DNA from: Acinetobacter wuhouensis
Lineage (GTDB): Bacteria > Pseudomonadota > Gammaproteobacteria > Pseudomonadales > Moraxellaceae
Direction of reading: 5' to 3'
Length of the DNA stretch: 64,000 nucleotides
Assembly: GCF_001696605.3 (NCBI RefSeq)
Contig: NZ_CP031716.1
Location: 3,286,001 to 3,350,000 of the forward strand
This document shows positions 9,007 through 18,054 of the stretch, piece after piece. Within the stretch, counting starts at the first letter, position 1. Each line of letters starts with the position of its first letter. The position numbers and the translations under genes are program-made. The notes beneath the pieces were generated by a model, which was not told the origin of the DNA, did no database searches, and saw nothing but the letters and a program-made list of their open reading frames with translations.

Positions 9007-9024
9007 ACTGAACGAACGTTTAAT
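9007..9024. promoter_or_regulatory. TetR-type operator upstream of the tetR gene
   Basis: ACTGAAC-GAAC-GTTTAAT: the left arm is identical to that of the site at 8346, and the right arm matches the perfect complement at 5 of 7 positions. Confidence 0.6.
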
Positions 9025-9088
9025 GAAATATATCATGTTTCGCATCCCTTTTAAAAGTCCTGTTCTATTCACTTTCTAAAAGTCAATA

Positions 9089-9118
9089 AAAAAGAGCTGC
9101 AAAACTACAGCTCTTTTT
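9089..9118. terminator. terminator downstream of the flavin monooxygenase gene
   Basis: AAAAAGAGCTG (9089-9099) and CAGCTCTTTTT (9108-9118) are perfect 11-bp arms with an 8-base loop. Read on the minus strand it ends in a T-run about 65 bases after the monooxygenase stop. Confidence 0.8.
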
Positions 9119-9181
9119 GGATTTTAAAATATTGATCAATATTTTATTCAGCGACCCATTTACATGAATTGCCAAATGAAA

Positions 9182-10543
9182 CTATATGGCTTGTTGTTCT
9201 CTGTTTTCAGTATCGAGATACGCTTCTAAAGAATCATCCAGTGCATATAACCACGGCGTATGATGTGGCTTCGACATTTTCCCTGTCATCACTGAACGAT
9301 ACGTTTTATCTCTAAAGCCCATAATGTTGTCTTTTTTATGCTTTTTCCATTGCATAAAAATTTCATTTACCGCATCAATGTTAAAACTTGGATAGTCGGT
9401 TAGAGTAATCAATTGCTTGATATATTCACCTTGAAACTTCACCATTTGCTCAGACGTTTTTAGCTTGCTTTCTCGTGCAATCCACTTTTGTGAATGGGCT
9501 TGCATTTCCGCTTGCTCAGGCAAATCAATTTGACCCAAAATGATGTCACGCACATACCATGCTTGCGCATCAAACATATTGAAGGTGTACCATTGGTCTT
9601 GCATACCTAAATAGAACAGTTTTGGATTATTTTCCCAAACTACGCCTTGGTATAACGATTGTGGATATAAGCAATTGTGGGTTTTAAGCTTTAAATCTTC
9701 CGCCATATACGGAAAATGATGCAAATAACCTGTACAAAGAATAATGGCATCAATCTTGGCAGAACTACCATCAGCAAAATATGCTTTGCTTTCATCGACT
9801 TTTAACAGTTGTTGCTTTTCAGACCAGTTTTTTGGCCACTTATAACCCATCGGTTGACTGCGATAACAGCTATAAATCTGTTTTGCACCATATTTATAAC
9901 ACTGTGAACCGACATCTTCAGCAGAATAACTACTACCAACGATGAGTATCGTTTTGCCTTTAAATTCAACAGCATCACGGAAATCGTGTGCATGTAGAAT
10001 CCGACCATTAAATTGATCAAAACCCTCATATTCTGGCACTTTCGGTGTTGAGAAATGTCCAGATGCGACAACAACATAATCGAATTGTTCTGAATACACT
10101 TGATCTTGTGCATGGTCGCAGACTTGAACCGTGAATTGTTCAGTATGTTGATCATAATCAATCTGTTGAACTGCCGTATTAAAACGGACTTGATCTTTCA
10201 CACCTGCTTTTTCAACACGTCCTTTAATATAATCCCAAAGCACGGCGCGTGGAGGATAGGATGCTATCGGTTTTTTAAAATGTTCATCAAACGTATAGTC
10301 TGCGAACTCCAATGCTTCTTTTGGTCCATTTGACCATAAATAACGATACATACTTCCGTGTACCGCTTCGCCATGTGCATCTACACCTGTACGCCAAGTG
10401 TAGTTCCATAGTCCGCCCCAATCGTCTTGTTTTTCGAAACATACAATTTCTGGAACTTGCAGACCTTTGGCCTTTGCTGATTGAAATGCTCTTAGTTGAG
10501 CCATGCCACTTGGGCCTGCTCCGACAATTGCAATTCTCGTCAT
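9182..10543 (-). CDS. flavin-containing monooxygenase, trimethylamine monooxygenase-like
   Basis: FAD- and NADPH-dependent monooxygenase of 453 residues. It has the FAD site GAGPSG (about 8-13), the FMO fingerprint [11 protein letters not shown] (about 178-188) and an NADPH site VGSSYSAED (about 202-210). The stretches [29 protein letters not shown] and [20 protein letters not shown] are characteristic of bacterial Tmm, which oxidises trimethylamine to its N-oxide. Related enzymes also make indigo from indole, so the natural substrate is uncertain. The start at 10543 is set by GGAG six bases upstream; an earlier ATG at 10555 would place that GGAG inside the gene. No other methylamine gene is nearby. 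Confidence 0.85.
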   Translation of the reverse strand: MTRIAIVGAGPSGMAQLRAFQSAKAKGLQVPEIVCFEKQDDWGGLWNYTWRTGVDAHGEAVHGSMYRYLWSNGPKEALEFADYTFDEHFKKPIASYPPRAVLWDYIKGRVEKAGVKDQVRFNTAVQQIDYDQHTEQFTVQVCDHAQDQVYSEQFDYVVVASGHFSTPKVPEYEGFDQFNGRILHAHDFRDAVEFKGKTILIVGSSYSAEDVGSQCYKYGAKQIYSCYRSQPMGYKWPKNWSEKQQLLKVDESKAYFADGSSAKIDAIILCTGYLHHFPYMAEDLKLKTHNCLYPQSLYQGVVWENNPKLFYLGMQDQWYTFNMFDAQAWYVRDIILGQIDLPEQAEMQAHSQKWIARESKLKTSEQMVKFQGEYIKQLITLTDYPSFNIDAVNEIFMQWKKHKKDNIMGFRDKTYRSVMTGKMSKPHHTPWLYALDDSLEAYLDTENREQQAI

Positions 10544-10904
10544 TGCTATCTCCATTAGTTTTGAGTTCTTTGAAAAAAGCTCCTAAAGATCGACGAGTCT
10601 GCTAGAAGTAAAACTCCATAAGAATCATCTTTATTTTGAAAAAAATAAGAAAGAATAGAATCTTAATTCTAGGATAAACATCATCGTTCAAATTAGGATG
10701 CTGATACAAATGCATATGAGTTCTTAGAGAAAAGCACATTATTTATGCAACAAAATATCTCTAAATAAGAATAAAACTCATACAAAGAAAATACACCATA
10801 TCACAAAAATAGATTTAGGTTAGCCAAAATCATCAATTAAATGAATAATAATTTGTTACAAGAGTTTCTAAATATTTCAATTAGTTATTTTTAATAATCA
10901 TAAA

Positions 10905-10938
10905 AAAAGCAGATCAAAGACATATTTGATCTGCTTTT
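10905..10938. terminator. strong bidirectional terminator distant from any gene
   Basis: AAAAGCAGATCAAA and TTTGATCTGCTTTT are perfect 14-bp arms around GACATA, with A- and T-runs on both sides. The nearest stop codon in line is that of the FAH-family gene, about 400 bases away. Confidence 0.8.
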
Positions 10939-11102
10939 AATATTTTTTTGATGGAATAAACAACCTGACTAAATTAGGTCACAGATGTTACGCAGGAAGT
11001 ATATTTTAGGATACCTCTACACTTTTAATGTATGAGTAGCTGATTATCATCAATGAATATCAAAAAATAATTAGTGATTAAGATTTCAACTCAGTGGTGC
11101 TA

Positions 11103-11212
11103 TCGCGTTAGGCGACATGGATGTCGCCGTTGGGCGGGGGTATAGGATATACCCCTCGCCCAACAAAGGATTTTTGTAACTTTTGATCCTTCAAAAGTTA
11201 GGCATCGCCTAC
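11103..11212. repeat. compound hairpin element (four inverted repeats in about 100 bases)
   Basis: Four hairpins follow one another. GGCGACAT-GG-ATGTCGCC lies at 11111-11128. A 15-bp stem with one bulge, from TTGGGC to GCCCAA, lies at 11130-11162. AACTTTTGA-TCCT-TCAAAAGTT lies at 11178-11199 and TAGGC-ATC-GCCTA at 11199-11211. The outer TTAGGCGA and GGCATCGCCTA parts resemble each other. It looks like a dispersed intergenic repeat; that it recurs in related genomes is from memory and not checked. Confidence 0.6.
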
Positions 11213-11332
11213 ACAAATTGAACTAAACTTTGCAAGATAGATGGGGCTGTGCTAGCTCAGTTTTAAACATACTTTAAATACCTAGCTTCAGTTAAGTCAT
11301 TTAAATAACTTAAAGGACACACTCTAAATCTA

Positions 11333-11971
11333 TTATTTCACAAAAGTTTTCCAAACAAAATCTTGGCTCTGACCATTCAATGTCATGGTTAATTGATCGC
11401 CTGAAGCCAAAGCACCTACGCCTGCTGGTGTGCCTGTCATCACCACATCCCCAGGCTCTAACGCAAACACTTGGCTAATGTCTGCAAGTAAATAACCAAT
11501 ATCAAAAATCAATAAAGACGTGTCGCCTTTTTGACGCACTTGATCATTTACAGCAAATTCAAAAGTGATCGCATCCCATGACTTAACTTCATCTACGCTG
11601 ATCCAGTCTGCCAGTACACATGAACCATCAAAGGCTTTTGCGCGTTCCCAAGGTTGACCCTTTTTCTTTAAATCATCTTGAAGATCTCGCAAGGTCAAAT
11701 CTAAACCGAGCGTCACAGCACCAATCGCTTCCAACGCTTTCTCAGGATTGGTTTCACCTTTTAGTGGCTGATCAATACGTAAAGTGACTTCACACTCATG
11801 GTGCAAACTGCCCCAATTTTCATTCCAAGAAATTCCCTCTTGCAAAGAAACTAGACTGCTCGGTGGTTTAATAAATAAGACAGGACGATCTGGTGTAGCA
11901 TTTCCCAACTCAGCAATATGTGCAGCATAGCTACGACCGACGCAGACAATTTTAGATGGACGTGTACTCAT
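11333..11971 (-). CDS. fumarylacetoacetate hydrolase family protein
   Basis: The 212-residue cytoplasmic enzyme of the FAH superfamily is close in length and pattern to YcgM/FAHD1, which act as acylpyruvases or oxaloacetate decarboxylases. It starts with KIVCVGRSYAAHIAEL, and has FIKPPSSL, then HHECEVTLRI (the Glu residues that bind the divalent metal), and a C-terminal PGDVVMTGTPAGVG loop. The precise substrate is not determined by sequence. The YcxB-like gene lies upstream with 51 bases between them, so the two may be cotranscribed. Confidence 0.88.
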   Translation of the reverse strand: MSTRPSKIVCVGRSYAAHIAELGNATPDRPVLFIKPPSSLVSLQEGISWNENWGSLHHECEVTLRIDQPLKGETNPEKALEAIGAVTLGLDLTLRDLQDDLKKKGQPWERAKAFDGSCVLADWISVDEVKSWDAITFEFAVNDQVRQKGDTSLLIFDIGYLLADISQVFALEPGDVVMTGTPAGVGALASGDQLTMTLNGQSQDFVWKTFVK

Positions 11972-12022
11972 ATTCTTCCCTTCCTATTTATCATCAAAAC
12001 AACAACTACATGAATTTTAAAA

Positions 12023-12532
12023 TCATGGTTTTTTAAATGTATTTACAAAAAGTGTTTTATCTTCTGAGCTTTCAAATGCACGTTTTGGCACAATCACCAC
12101 AGTGCGATCTTTAAGTTCGATCATATAGGTCAATTTGCCTTCAGCGAATTTCGCCACATCAGTATAGTGATGAATTTTCTTTGGACGACCACTACTGAAC
12201 AATTCCAGATATTCTTGAAACAGTTCAATACCTTGCTCGCTTTTACCAAATTGATATTTCACAAATTGGCGTTTAAACATCATCGGTAAAAACCAATAAC
12301 GCATCAACATTTGTAACAGCAGAAAAAAAGCACCTAGACCAATATAATACTGACCCACACTGCTGTTATTGATCACAAGATAAATCCCCCAAATGATAAT
12401 CCCCACACTCACTAAAGGCGTTAGCATTTGAGTAATTTGCTTTTTACCAAAAGTTGCTAGTTTAAAACCATCTTGTGATTCTTCTAAATTTAAATAATAA
12501 CGTGCAGATAATGCAGGCTTACTGTCTGACAT
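12023..12532 (-). CDS. YcxB-like membrane protein
   Basis: The 169-residue protein has two adjacent membrane helices (residues about 33-55 and 61-80) followed by a cytoplasmic domain. That domain has the pattern HHYTDVAKFAEGKLTYMIEL then VVIVPKRAFES, which matches the YcxB-like domain. Function unknown. It is divergent from the secreted SRPBCC gene at 12709 and possibly in one transcript with the FAH-family gene. Confidence 0.7.
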   Translation of the reverse strand: MSDSKPALSARYYLNLEESQDGFKLATFGKKQITQMLTPLVSVGIIIWGIYLVINNSSVGQYYIGLGAFFLLLQMLMRYWFLPMMFKRQFVKYQFGKSEQGIELFQEYLELFSSGRPKKIHHYTDVAKFAEGKLTYMIELKDRTVVIVPKRAFESSEDKTLFVNTFKKP

Positions 12533-12708
12533 AGTGCTTCAATACAAAAAATTCGATGCCCAAATAGTACACCAGATTGTGCGTTGACATGATGATTTTC
12601 ATCCCAAATTACACAACACCTCTATTTTTTAAAGCTAAATCATTTAAATATGTTGCTTGTAGAAAACCCTCAAATAAAAACAATTGAAAGTATACAAAAG
12701 GAATTGCA

Positions 12709-14004
12709 ATGAATCATTTTTCTGCGCCTATCTGCCTGATTTTTTTAGCAAGTATTAGTCCACTGAGTTTGGCAAAACTAGTCACTTGGTCAGATAATAT
12801 TCCCAGTGCCTTAAAACCATTTGATAATAATGCCCATGAAATTGCATCCATAGCACAAGATCAGATTTTGATTTATTCACATCCTGCTATAAAAACCTCG
12901 CTCCCTACATTGGTTAAAAATCCTCAGCCCACAGCTAAATTTTCTACCGCAGCAATCGTCATTCCTGTGAATACCCAAGAAGTTGCTAAAACATTAAGTA
13001 ATTATAATCAATATGTTGGATTATTTCCGACGCTTAAATCTGCTAAGGTTTTAGAACAAGCAGGCAATGTCAGTCAGCTCAAATATAAAATTTCGATTCC
13101 TACCCCAATTCCAGTATTAAATTTCAATGAAGATGTGGTGATGCAACATCAAATTGGGCAAAACAGTATTTCAACCATGGTCATCAGTGGTCCTATTCCC
13201 TATGGTTTAGGTAAATTTGAATGGTTTAGTTTAGGTGAAAACAAGACCTTAATTACCCTAACCCAATGGGGTGACTTAAATCAGCCACAAGGCTTTTTAT
13301 TTAAGAAAATTTTAAATGCGTTCCCTGAAGTCAAACTTTCAATTCCTAGCGGTTCAGGCGCATTTGTGATGGAGGCTTTAAAGAATAAATACACAGCTAA
13401 AAAAGTCACTGCACTGAATGCAGGACAATTACCAAGCCCTCAACTGAATACAGCACAAATCAATAAAATTGCACAAGTCAGTGCGAGTTCACAACAACCT
13501 GTAAGTTTGGTACTGAATCCAACAACTGTACCTTATACGCACGGTCGAGAAGCACTAAGATTCACCACGACATATCAATATTACAATGCCACACCGCAAC
13601 AACTGCAAAAGTGGACTCAACCTTTGTCTTATAAGGAAATATTGCCCAATCAAATTAAAAATATTAAAGTTGAACCGATCACTGCTCAGGGGCAAGATAC
13701 TGAGTTTAAAATTAGTGTCGGCTTAGGTGTAATCAGTATTCCGTTTGATTTTAAAATGCACTTTACCTATCCAAAACCAACTGAAAATAATTTTTATGCC
13801 AATGGTGGGGACTTGCGTTATTTAAAAGGACAGATTCAGTTTGTTGCACATGGCAATGGTGATGCTTTATTAAAAATGACCACAGCAATGAAAATTGATG
13901 ACAAAGCACCTTTCCTGCTTAGAGCCGCACGTAGTTTGCCATATCATGAAATGCTGCCTGCGGTTGGAGCCAATGCATTATTTGCGCAGAAAATTAAACC
14001 GTAG
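12709..14004 (+). CDS. secreted SRPBCC/START-like protein
   Basis: The 431-residue protein begins with a signal peptide (about 1-22, ending SLA). Residues about 60-230 look like a SRPBCC (polyketide-cyclase/START) fold: an AAIVIPVNTQEVAKTLSNYNQYVGLFPTL-type start and a Gly/Pro-rich middle. A second related segment appears between about 270 and 420. The function is unknown; a lipid- or hydrophobic-ligand-binding role in the periplasm is inferred from the fold. A predicted lipoprotein gene follows after 23 bases on the same strand and is probably cotranscribed. Confidence 0.65.
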   Translation: MNHFSAPICLIFLASISPLSLAKLVTWSDNIPSALKPFDNNAHEIASIAQDQILIYSHPAIKTSLPTLVKNPQPTAKFSTAAIVIPVNTQEVAKTLSNYNQYVGLFPTLKSAKVLEQAGNVSQLKYKISIPTPIPVLNFNEDVVMQHQIGQNSISTMVISGPIPYGLGKFEWFSLGENKTLITLTQWGDLNQPQGFLFKKILNAFPEVKLSIPSGSGAFVMEALKNKYTAKKVTALNAGQLPSPQLNTAQINKIAQVSASSQQPVSLVLNPTTVPYTHGREALRFTTTYQYYNATPQQLQKWTQPLSYKEILPNQIKNIKVEPITAQGQDTEFKISVGLGVISIPFDFKMHFTYPKPTENNFYANGGDLRYLKGQIQFVAHGNGDALLKMTTAMKIDDKAPFLLRAARSLPYHEMLPAVGANALFAQKIKP

Positions 14005-14027
14005 AGTTAAGAATAGACAAGGATTAT

Positions 14028-14603
14028 ATGTTAAAGGGATACCGCCAATATTTAGTCAGTACATGCACATTTTTATTGGTTGCATGTGAGGAAATGCCTG
14101 AATATCAAGTTCCTATTACGCTTGAACCCGAATATACCTATGTCCCACCACAAAAAATCGAGGCATTAGATGAACATGGTTATCTCATGTTTAACACCAC
14201 AGCCTTGAGTGAAAAACCATTACATAAAATTTATGATGAATATCGCTTTCATTATGCGCATTTTCGTTGCCCTGTGAATGACCAATTTGAAGTCACGGGC
14301 TCTATTGCTGCAAATGAATTTGAAGATAATCCGATCGTTTATGAGAATCATCATTTTAAATATGATGTTTTATTTAGCATTTGTCCTGAAAATGATGCAT
14401 CGAAACTGAATTGTGTCTATGAGTTTAAGCAATTAAAAACCCTGCCTAAAGAACTTTCCTGTCGTGTCATTTTTGGACGAATGTTTGGGCGTAGTGTTGT
14501 ACTAGCAGACAATATTGAAATGGATATTTCTCAGCTTGAACATGCGAAAGAATATCAGCCACCTGCACTTGAAAATTCAGATCAGCTAGAAAAAGTTGAA
14601 TGA
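14028..14603 (+). CDS. predicted lipoprotein of unknown function
   Basis: The 191-residue protein has a short signal sequence ending in a lipobox LVAC, with Cys20 as the lipidated residue, followed by EEMPEY. The mature part is acidic and has four further Cys residues that might form disulfides. No family recognised. It follows the SRPBCC gene by 23 bases, suggesting the two products work together in the envelope. A terminator lies at 14641. Confidence 0.7.
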   Translation: MLKGYRQYLVSTCTFLLVACEEMPEYQVPITLEPEYTYVPPQKIEALDEHGYLMFNTTALSEKPLHKIYDEYRFHYAHFRCPVNDQFEVTGSIAANEFEDNPIVYENHHFKYDVLFSICPENDASKLNCVYEFKQLKTLPKELSCRVIFGRMFGRSVVLADNIEMDISQLEHAKEYQPPALENSDQLEKVE

Positions 14604-14640
14604 TACTGATTGAATAATCTTATAATTTTTAAACACAAAA

Positions 14641-14660
14641 AAACCGCAATGAAGCGGTTT
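14641..14660. terminator. terminator between the lipoprotein gene and tRNA-Arg
   Basis: AAACCGC-AATGAA-GCGGTTT with A-rich sequence on the left serves the minus-strand tRNA, and perhaps the plus-strand lipoprotein gene too. Nearly the same hairpin precedes the tRNA-Arg at 19885. Confidence 0.75.
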
Positions 14661-14692
14661 CTTGTCAATTTTACATCTTTCGATGATCAAGT

Positions 14693-14769
14693 TGGTGCGC
14701 TCAGAGAGATTCGAACTCCCGACCCCTTAGTTCGTAGCCAAGTGCTCTATCCAGCTGAGCTATGAGCGC
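14693..14769 (-). tRNA. tRNA-Arg (anticodon ACG), copy 1
   Basis: The reverse complement folds as a 77-nt tRNA with acceptor GCGCTCA/TGAGCGC, discriminator A and an encoded CCA. The anticodon loop CTACGAA gives ACG, reading CGU/CGC/CGA once the A is deaminated. It is identical to the copies at 19885 and 20013. It has its own promoter just upstream. Confidence 0.97.
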
Positions 14770-14787
14770 GACGTCTTGATGGGACGC

Positions 14788-14816
14788 ATTATACGCCTTT
14801 TCACTTTATTGAAAAG
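14788..14816 (-). promoter_or_regulatory. promoter of tRNA-Arg copy 1
   Basis: On the minus strand a perfect -10 TATAAT (complement of 14788-14793) is preceded at 16-17 bases by a weak TTTTCA/CTTTTC -35. The -10 lies 18 bases before the tRNA. Confidence 0.65.
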
Positions 14817-14914
14817 TCTTTTATCTCTCTTTTTAGACTGTATGTTTAGGAAATAAGCACCCAATCCAAATATCGTAGATAAATCCATCAAAACATCATT
14901 AAACCCATTCAAAT

Positions 14915-15778
14915 TTATTCTACTAGTAAATCTTTCGGATCAATCGTATCGCCATAAACTGGTTTTAATGTTTTTTCATAGGCTTGTTGGATAACGCCTT
15001 CTTTAGATAATTTTTCTAAATCTTGATTGAGCCAATCCAACAATGCTTTATCGCCCTTTTTCACCGCAGGGGCGATCAAGTCATGCTGACCTAGACTGGT
15101 AATGCCTACAGTATAGTTGGGATTCTCTTTTGCCCAAGCAAGAACCAAAAGATTGTCATGTGCTAAAGCCACGCCACGACCATCTTTCAGTGCATCAAAG
15201 GTTTCGGTATTTTGCTCGTATTTTTGCAACTTAATTTCAGGATGTGATTTTGTGAAGAATGAATCTGCTGTTGTACCTTTATTCACCAACAAGGTTTGAT
15301 CTTTCAATTGTGCAATATCCGTGATCGGCTTGGCTTTTGGAGAAACCACTCCCAAAGATACTTTTAAATAAGGTTTGGCAAAATCAACAACTTCTTTACG
15401 CTCAGGCGTTACCGTGAAATTGGCAAAAATAATATCAACTTTATTGGCTTTTAAATATTCCACACGGTTTGCCGCTTCAGTGAGTACGAACTCAACTTTG
15501 TTTTCATCACCCAATAGATCTTTAGCAACATGCTTGGCAATTTCAACATCAAAACCTTGGTTTTTACCTTGTGCATCCAAATAACCAAACGGTGGTTTAT
15601 CACTAAATACCCCGATGCGTACCACACCATTTTTCTTAATTTGCTCAATGCTCGATACGTTTGTTTCAGTCTCAGCTTTTTTCTCCGCTGTCGGTGCATT
15701 TTTATTACATGCCACCAAACCCAAACTCAAAACTGTTGCAGCCAATACATGACTAAGATTTTTTAAAGATAAATTCAT
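14915..15778 (-). CDS. amino-acid ABC transporter substrate-binding lipoprotein
   Basis: The 287-residue periplasmic binding protein of the polar amino-acid family has a lipobox LVAC with Cys24. The SBP_bac_3 domain starts at GVVRIGVFSDKPPFGYLD and includes the ligand-contact region ANFTVTPERKEVVDFAKPY. The start ATG at 15778 is chosen because AGGAAG lies 7 bases upstream; a longer frame from a GTG at 15799 would swallow that site. It is the last gene of the operon permease-permease-ATPase-binding protein. Substrate is probably a polar amino acid such as glutamine, glutamate or cysteine, not resolvable here. Confidence 0.9.
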   Translation of the reverse strand: MNLSLKNLSHVLAATVLSLGLVACNKNAPTAEKKAETETNVSSIEQIKKNGVVRIGVFSDKPPFGYLDAQGKNQGFDVEIAKHVAKDLLGDENKVEFVLTEAANRVEYLKANKVDIIFANFTVTPERKEVVDFAKPYLKVSLGVVSPKAKPITDIAQLKDQTLLVNKGTTADSFFTKSHPEIKLQKYEQNTETFDALKDGRGVALAHDNLLVLAWAKENPNYTVGITSLGQHDLIAPAVKKGDKALLDWLNQDLEKLSKEGVIQQAYEKTLKPVYGDTIDPKDLLVE

Positions 15779-15831
15779 TATTTTCTTCCTATTATTCACA
15801 CAAAATTTACAATATCGGTTTCGCGATAAAA

Positions 15832-16563
15832 CTAATAATTCAACATATTTAAAAAGGCTTTGGCACGTTCAGTTTGTGGATGCTCAAAAAATTGCTCAGG
15901 CGTAGCTTGTTCAATAATTTTGCCCTTATCCATAAAAATAATCCGATCTGCGACCTTTCGAGCAAATGACATTTCATGCGTAACGATCAGCATGGTCATT
16001 CCCTCATGGGCAAGTTTTAAAACCACGTCTAAAACTTCGCGTACCATTTCAGGGTCTAAAGCCGCGGTAATTTCATCTAAAAGAATGACCTGCGGTTGCA
16101 TCACTAATGAACGCACGATGGCGATTCGTTGCTTCTGTCCACCTGATAGTTGTCGTGGATAATCTTGCTTTCGCTCATACAATCCGACCCGCTTTAACAA
16201 CTCATCTGCGACTTTTTCCGCTTCAGCACGACTTCTTTTTTGAACTTTAAGCGGACCAAGAAGAATGTTATCAATCACATTCATATGCCCAAAAAGTTCA
16301 TAGTTTTGAAACACCATGCCGATTTTTTGACGAACATTAACCCAAGGTAAATCTGTACCTAGAACACCAGAGCCTTGTAAATGAATCGTCCCACTTTGAA
16401 TTTTCTCCAAGCCATTAATACAACGCAATAAGGTGCTTTTCCCACAACCTGATGGACCGAGAATCACCACCACTTCACCTTGTTTTACGTCCAAATCAAT
16501 GCCTTGTAAAATATGACTTTCTGCAAATGATTTCTGTAAATCTTGTATAGATAACAAAGTCAT
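15832..16563 (-). CDS. amino-acid ABC transporter ATP-binding protein
   Basis: The 243-residue ATPase of the GlnQ/GltL type has Walker [10 protein letters not shown]-loop MVFQNYELF, signature LSGGQKQR, Walker [13 protein letters not shown] and the switch His in IVTHEM. In GlnQ-type ATPases the residue after Walker B Asp is Glu as here. The start ATG at 16563 overlaps the stop of the upstream permease as ATGA, showing translational coupling. A longer frame to 16656 is a shadow inside the permease gene. Confidence 0.93.
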   Translation of the reverse strand: MTLLSIQDLQKSFAESHILQGIDLDVKQGEVVVILGPSGCGKSTLLRCINGLEKIQSGTIHLQGSGVLGTDLPWVNVRQKIGMVFQNYELFGHMNVIDNILLGPLKVQKRSRAEAEKVADELLKRVGLYERKQDYPRQLSGGQKQRIAIVRSLVMQPQVILLDEITAALDPEMVREVLDVVLKLAHEGMTMLIVTHEMSFARKVADRIIFMDKGKIIEQATPEQFFEHPQTERAKAFLNMLNY

Positions 16564-17231
16564 GGTGACTCCCAAACTTTTTCTAAATGTGTCGCCAAAC
16601 GTGATAAGGGATAGCAAATCAGAAAATATAAAATAAAGATCAAACCATAAATCCACAGCGAAGCATTCGGGACGATTAACAATGAATTTTCAATGATTTG
16701 CTGTCCGACTTTAATCACTTCCACCACCCCGATCAGTACTGCCAATGAACTGGTTTTTACCATCCGTGTGAATAGATTAATTGCCCCTGGTGTAACCCGT
16801 TTCAGGCTTTGCGGAAAAACCACATAGAATAATGTTTGATTCTGGCTTAATCCCAATGCATACGCGGAATCTCGCTGATGCTGATCTATAGAGGTAATCG
16901 CAGCTCGAACCAAATCCCCCATTTCCGCAGTGCCCCAAAGTACAAAAACCACGATACATACCACCACTGCTGAAAACTGCCAATTGAACCAAGTGGCAAA
17001 ACCAAAGTAGAAGACAAACAGCAAAACGAGAATAGGAATAATTCGGATGATTTCTAAATACAGACGACACAAACTTTGAATGAATAGATTTTTTGAGGTC
17101 ATAACTACCCCGAAAACCGTGCCAAAAATCGCTGAAAAAAATACGGAAATAAAAGCAATTTTTGCAGTGATCCATAAACCTTGTAGCAAGCGATAGAGAT
17201 GATCTGGCTGAAATAAGTAATTAAACTCCAT
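16560..17231 (-). CDS. amino-acid ABC transporter permease 2
   Basis: The 223-residue HisM/GlnP-type inner-membrane protein has five membrane segments. The cytoplasmic EAA loop is seen as [20 protein letters not shown] then [17 protein letters not shown], which couples to the ATPase. Its start overlaps the end of permease 1 by 11 bases and its stop overlaps the ATPase start by 4. Confidence 0.92.
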   Translation of the reverse strand: MEFNYLFQPDHLYRLLQGLWITAKIAFISVFFSAIFGTVFGVVMTSKNLFIQSLCRLYLEIIRIIPILVLLFVFYFGFATWFNWQFSAVVVCIVVFVLWGTAEMGDLVRAAITSIDQHQRDSAYALGLSQNQTLFYVVFPQSLKRVTPGAINLFTRMVKTSSLAVLIGVVEVIKVGQQIIENSLLIVPNASLWIYGLIFILYFLICYPLSRLATHLEKVWESP

Positions 17232-17880
17232 GGCTCACCTTCCGACTACGATATTCCAAATAACTGGTGAGAATGGACACAGGTAATAAAATAATTAGGT
17301 AAGACATAATCAGTAGAAATAATGCTTCCGTGGTTTTGTAATCCATACCAATCAAGTCTTTGGTGACAAAGAGCAATTCCACTACAGCGATAGCACTGAC
17401 CACAGAACTTTCTTTAATGAGGAATAAACAATTCGCACCAATCGCAGGAATCGAAACAGCTAAAGCTTGGGGAAAAATAACGTATTGAAAAACTTGTACT
17501 GGACTTAACCCGATGCTTTCCCCTGAATCTATTTGCCCTTTTGCAACTGCTTGCAAACCTGCTCGAAAAGCTTCTGCCATATAGCTTCCACCAAGGAAAG
17601 TCAGCCCAATCACTCCACAAGTAAAACCATCAATTTTAATGCCAAGTTTTGGTAGACCGTAGTAGAGGAAAAAGAGCTGAATAAGTAGCGGTGTATTACG
17701 TGATATTTCGATATAAATTTTGGCTATTTTGTCGAATATCTTGATTTTATAAGTGATTAAGACACTACAAATTAAACCAACCACTATGGCAAGTATGATG
17801 CTAATCATTGAAATTTTGAGTGTCGTCAGAGTTGCTGAAACAAACTGTGGCATCACACTGTAGATATATTGCCAGTTCAA
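17221..17880 (-). CDS. amino-acid ABC transporter permease 1
   Basis: HisM/GlnP-type permease with membrane segments from about residue 15 and an EAA loop (AEAFRAGLQAVAKGQIDSGE then SIGLSPVQVFQYVIFPQ). It is the first gene of the importer operon. The start is uncertain. The frame is open to a TTG at 17967, which has no ribosome-binding site and would add an atypical Cys/His-rich leader. There is no ATG before the middle of the first helix. A TTG at 17880, with GGA eight bases upstream, gives 219 residues, the usual length, and is used here. Confidence 0.8.
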   Translation of the reverse strand: MNWQYIYSVMPQFVSATLTTLKISMISIILAIVVGLICSVLITYKIKIFDKIAKIYIEISRNTPLLIQLFFLYYGLPKLGIKIDGFTCGVIGLTFLGGSYMAEAFRAGLQAVAKGQIDSGESIGLSPVQVFQYVIFPQALAVSIPAIGANCLFLIKESSVVSAIAVVELLFVTKDLIGMDYKTTEALFLLIMSYLIILLPVSILTSYLEYRSRKVSHGV

Positions 17881-18054
17881 AGAATTCGTCCAAATGTTTT
17901 TGTTATGCTTTGTTCTAAAGCAAAAAAAGTGAGTTGGGACGATCTTACAGTGCTTATTTTTCCTCAATAAATATTGTTATCAGATAAGCTTTTCTATAAA
18001 AATGAATGAATATTGTTTAATTTAAAAATATAATTCGACAGTTAGATTGCATCG

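Larger units (their letters stand above)
10556..11332. other. gene-free region with an orphan terminator and a hairpin cluster
   Basis: This 777-base stretch between the monooxygenase and the FAH-family gene has no convincing open frame. It contains the monooxygenase upstream region, a strong bidirectional terminator (10905-10938) not next to any stop codon, and a compound hairpin element (11103-11212). A 17-codon frame starting at 10841 and ending just before the terminator has no ribosome-binding site. Confidence 0.6.

Noticed and set aside
10598..10710. About 37-codon minus-strand frame upstream of the flavin monooxygenase
   Set aside because: It has no ribosome-binding site, the residues look random and Phe/Ile-rich, and it lies in a probable promoter region.
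10841..10894. 17-codon frame ending just before the terminator at 10905, as a small peptide gene
   Set aside because: There is no ribosome-binding site, the composition is very AT-rich and the length is at chance level.
15832..16656. Longer ABC ATPase frame reaching 16656
   Set aside because: The extra part lies inside the permease gene. The ATGA overlap at 16560-16563 marks the real start.
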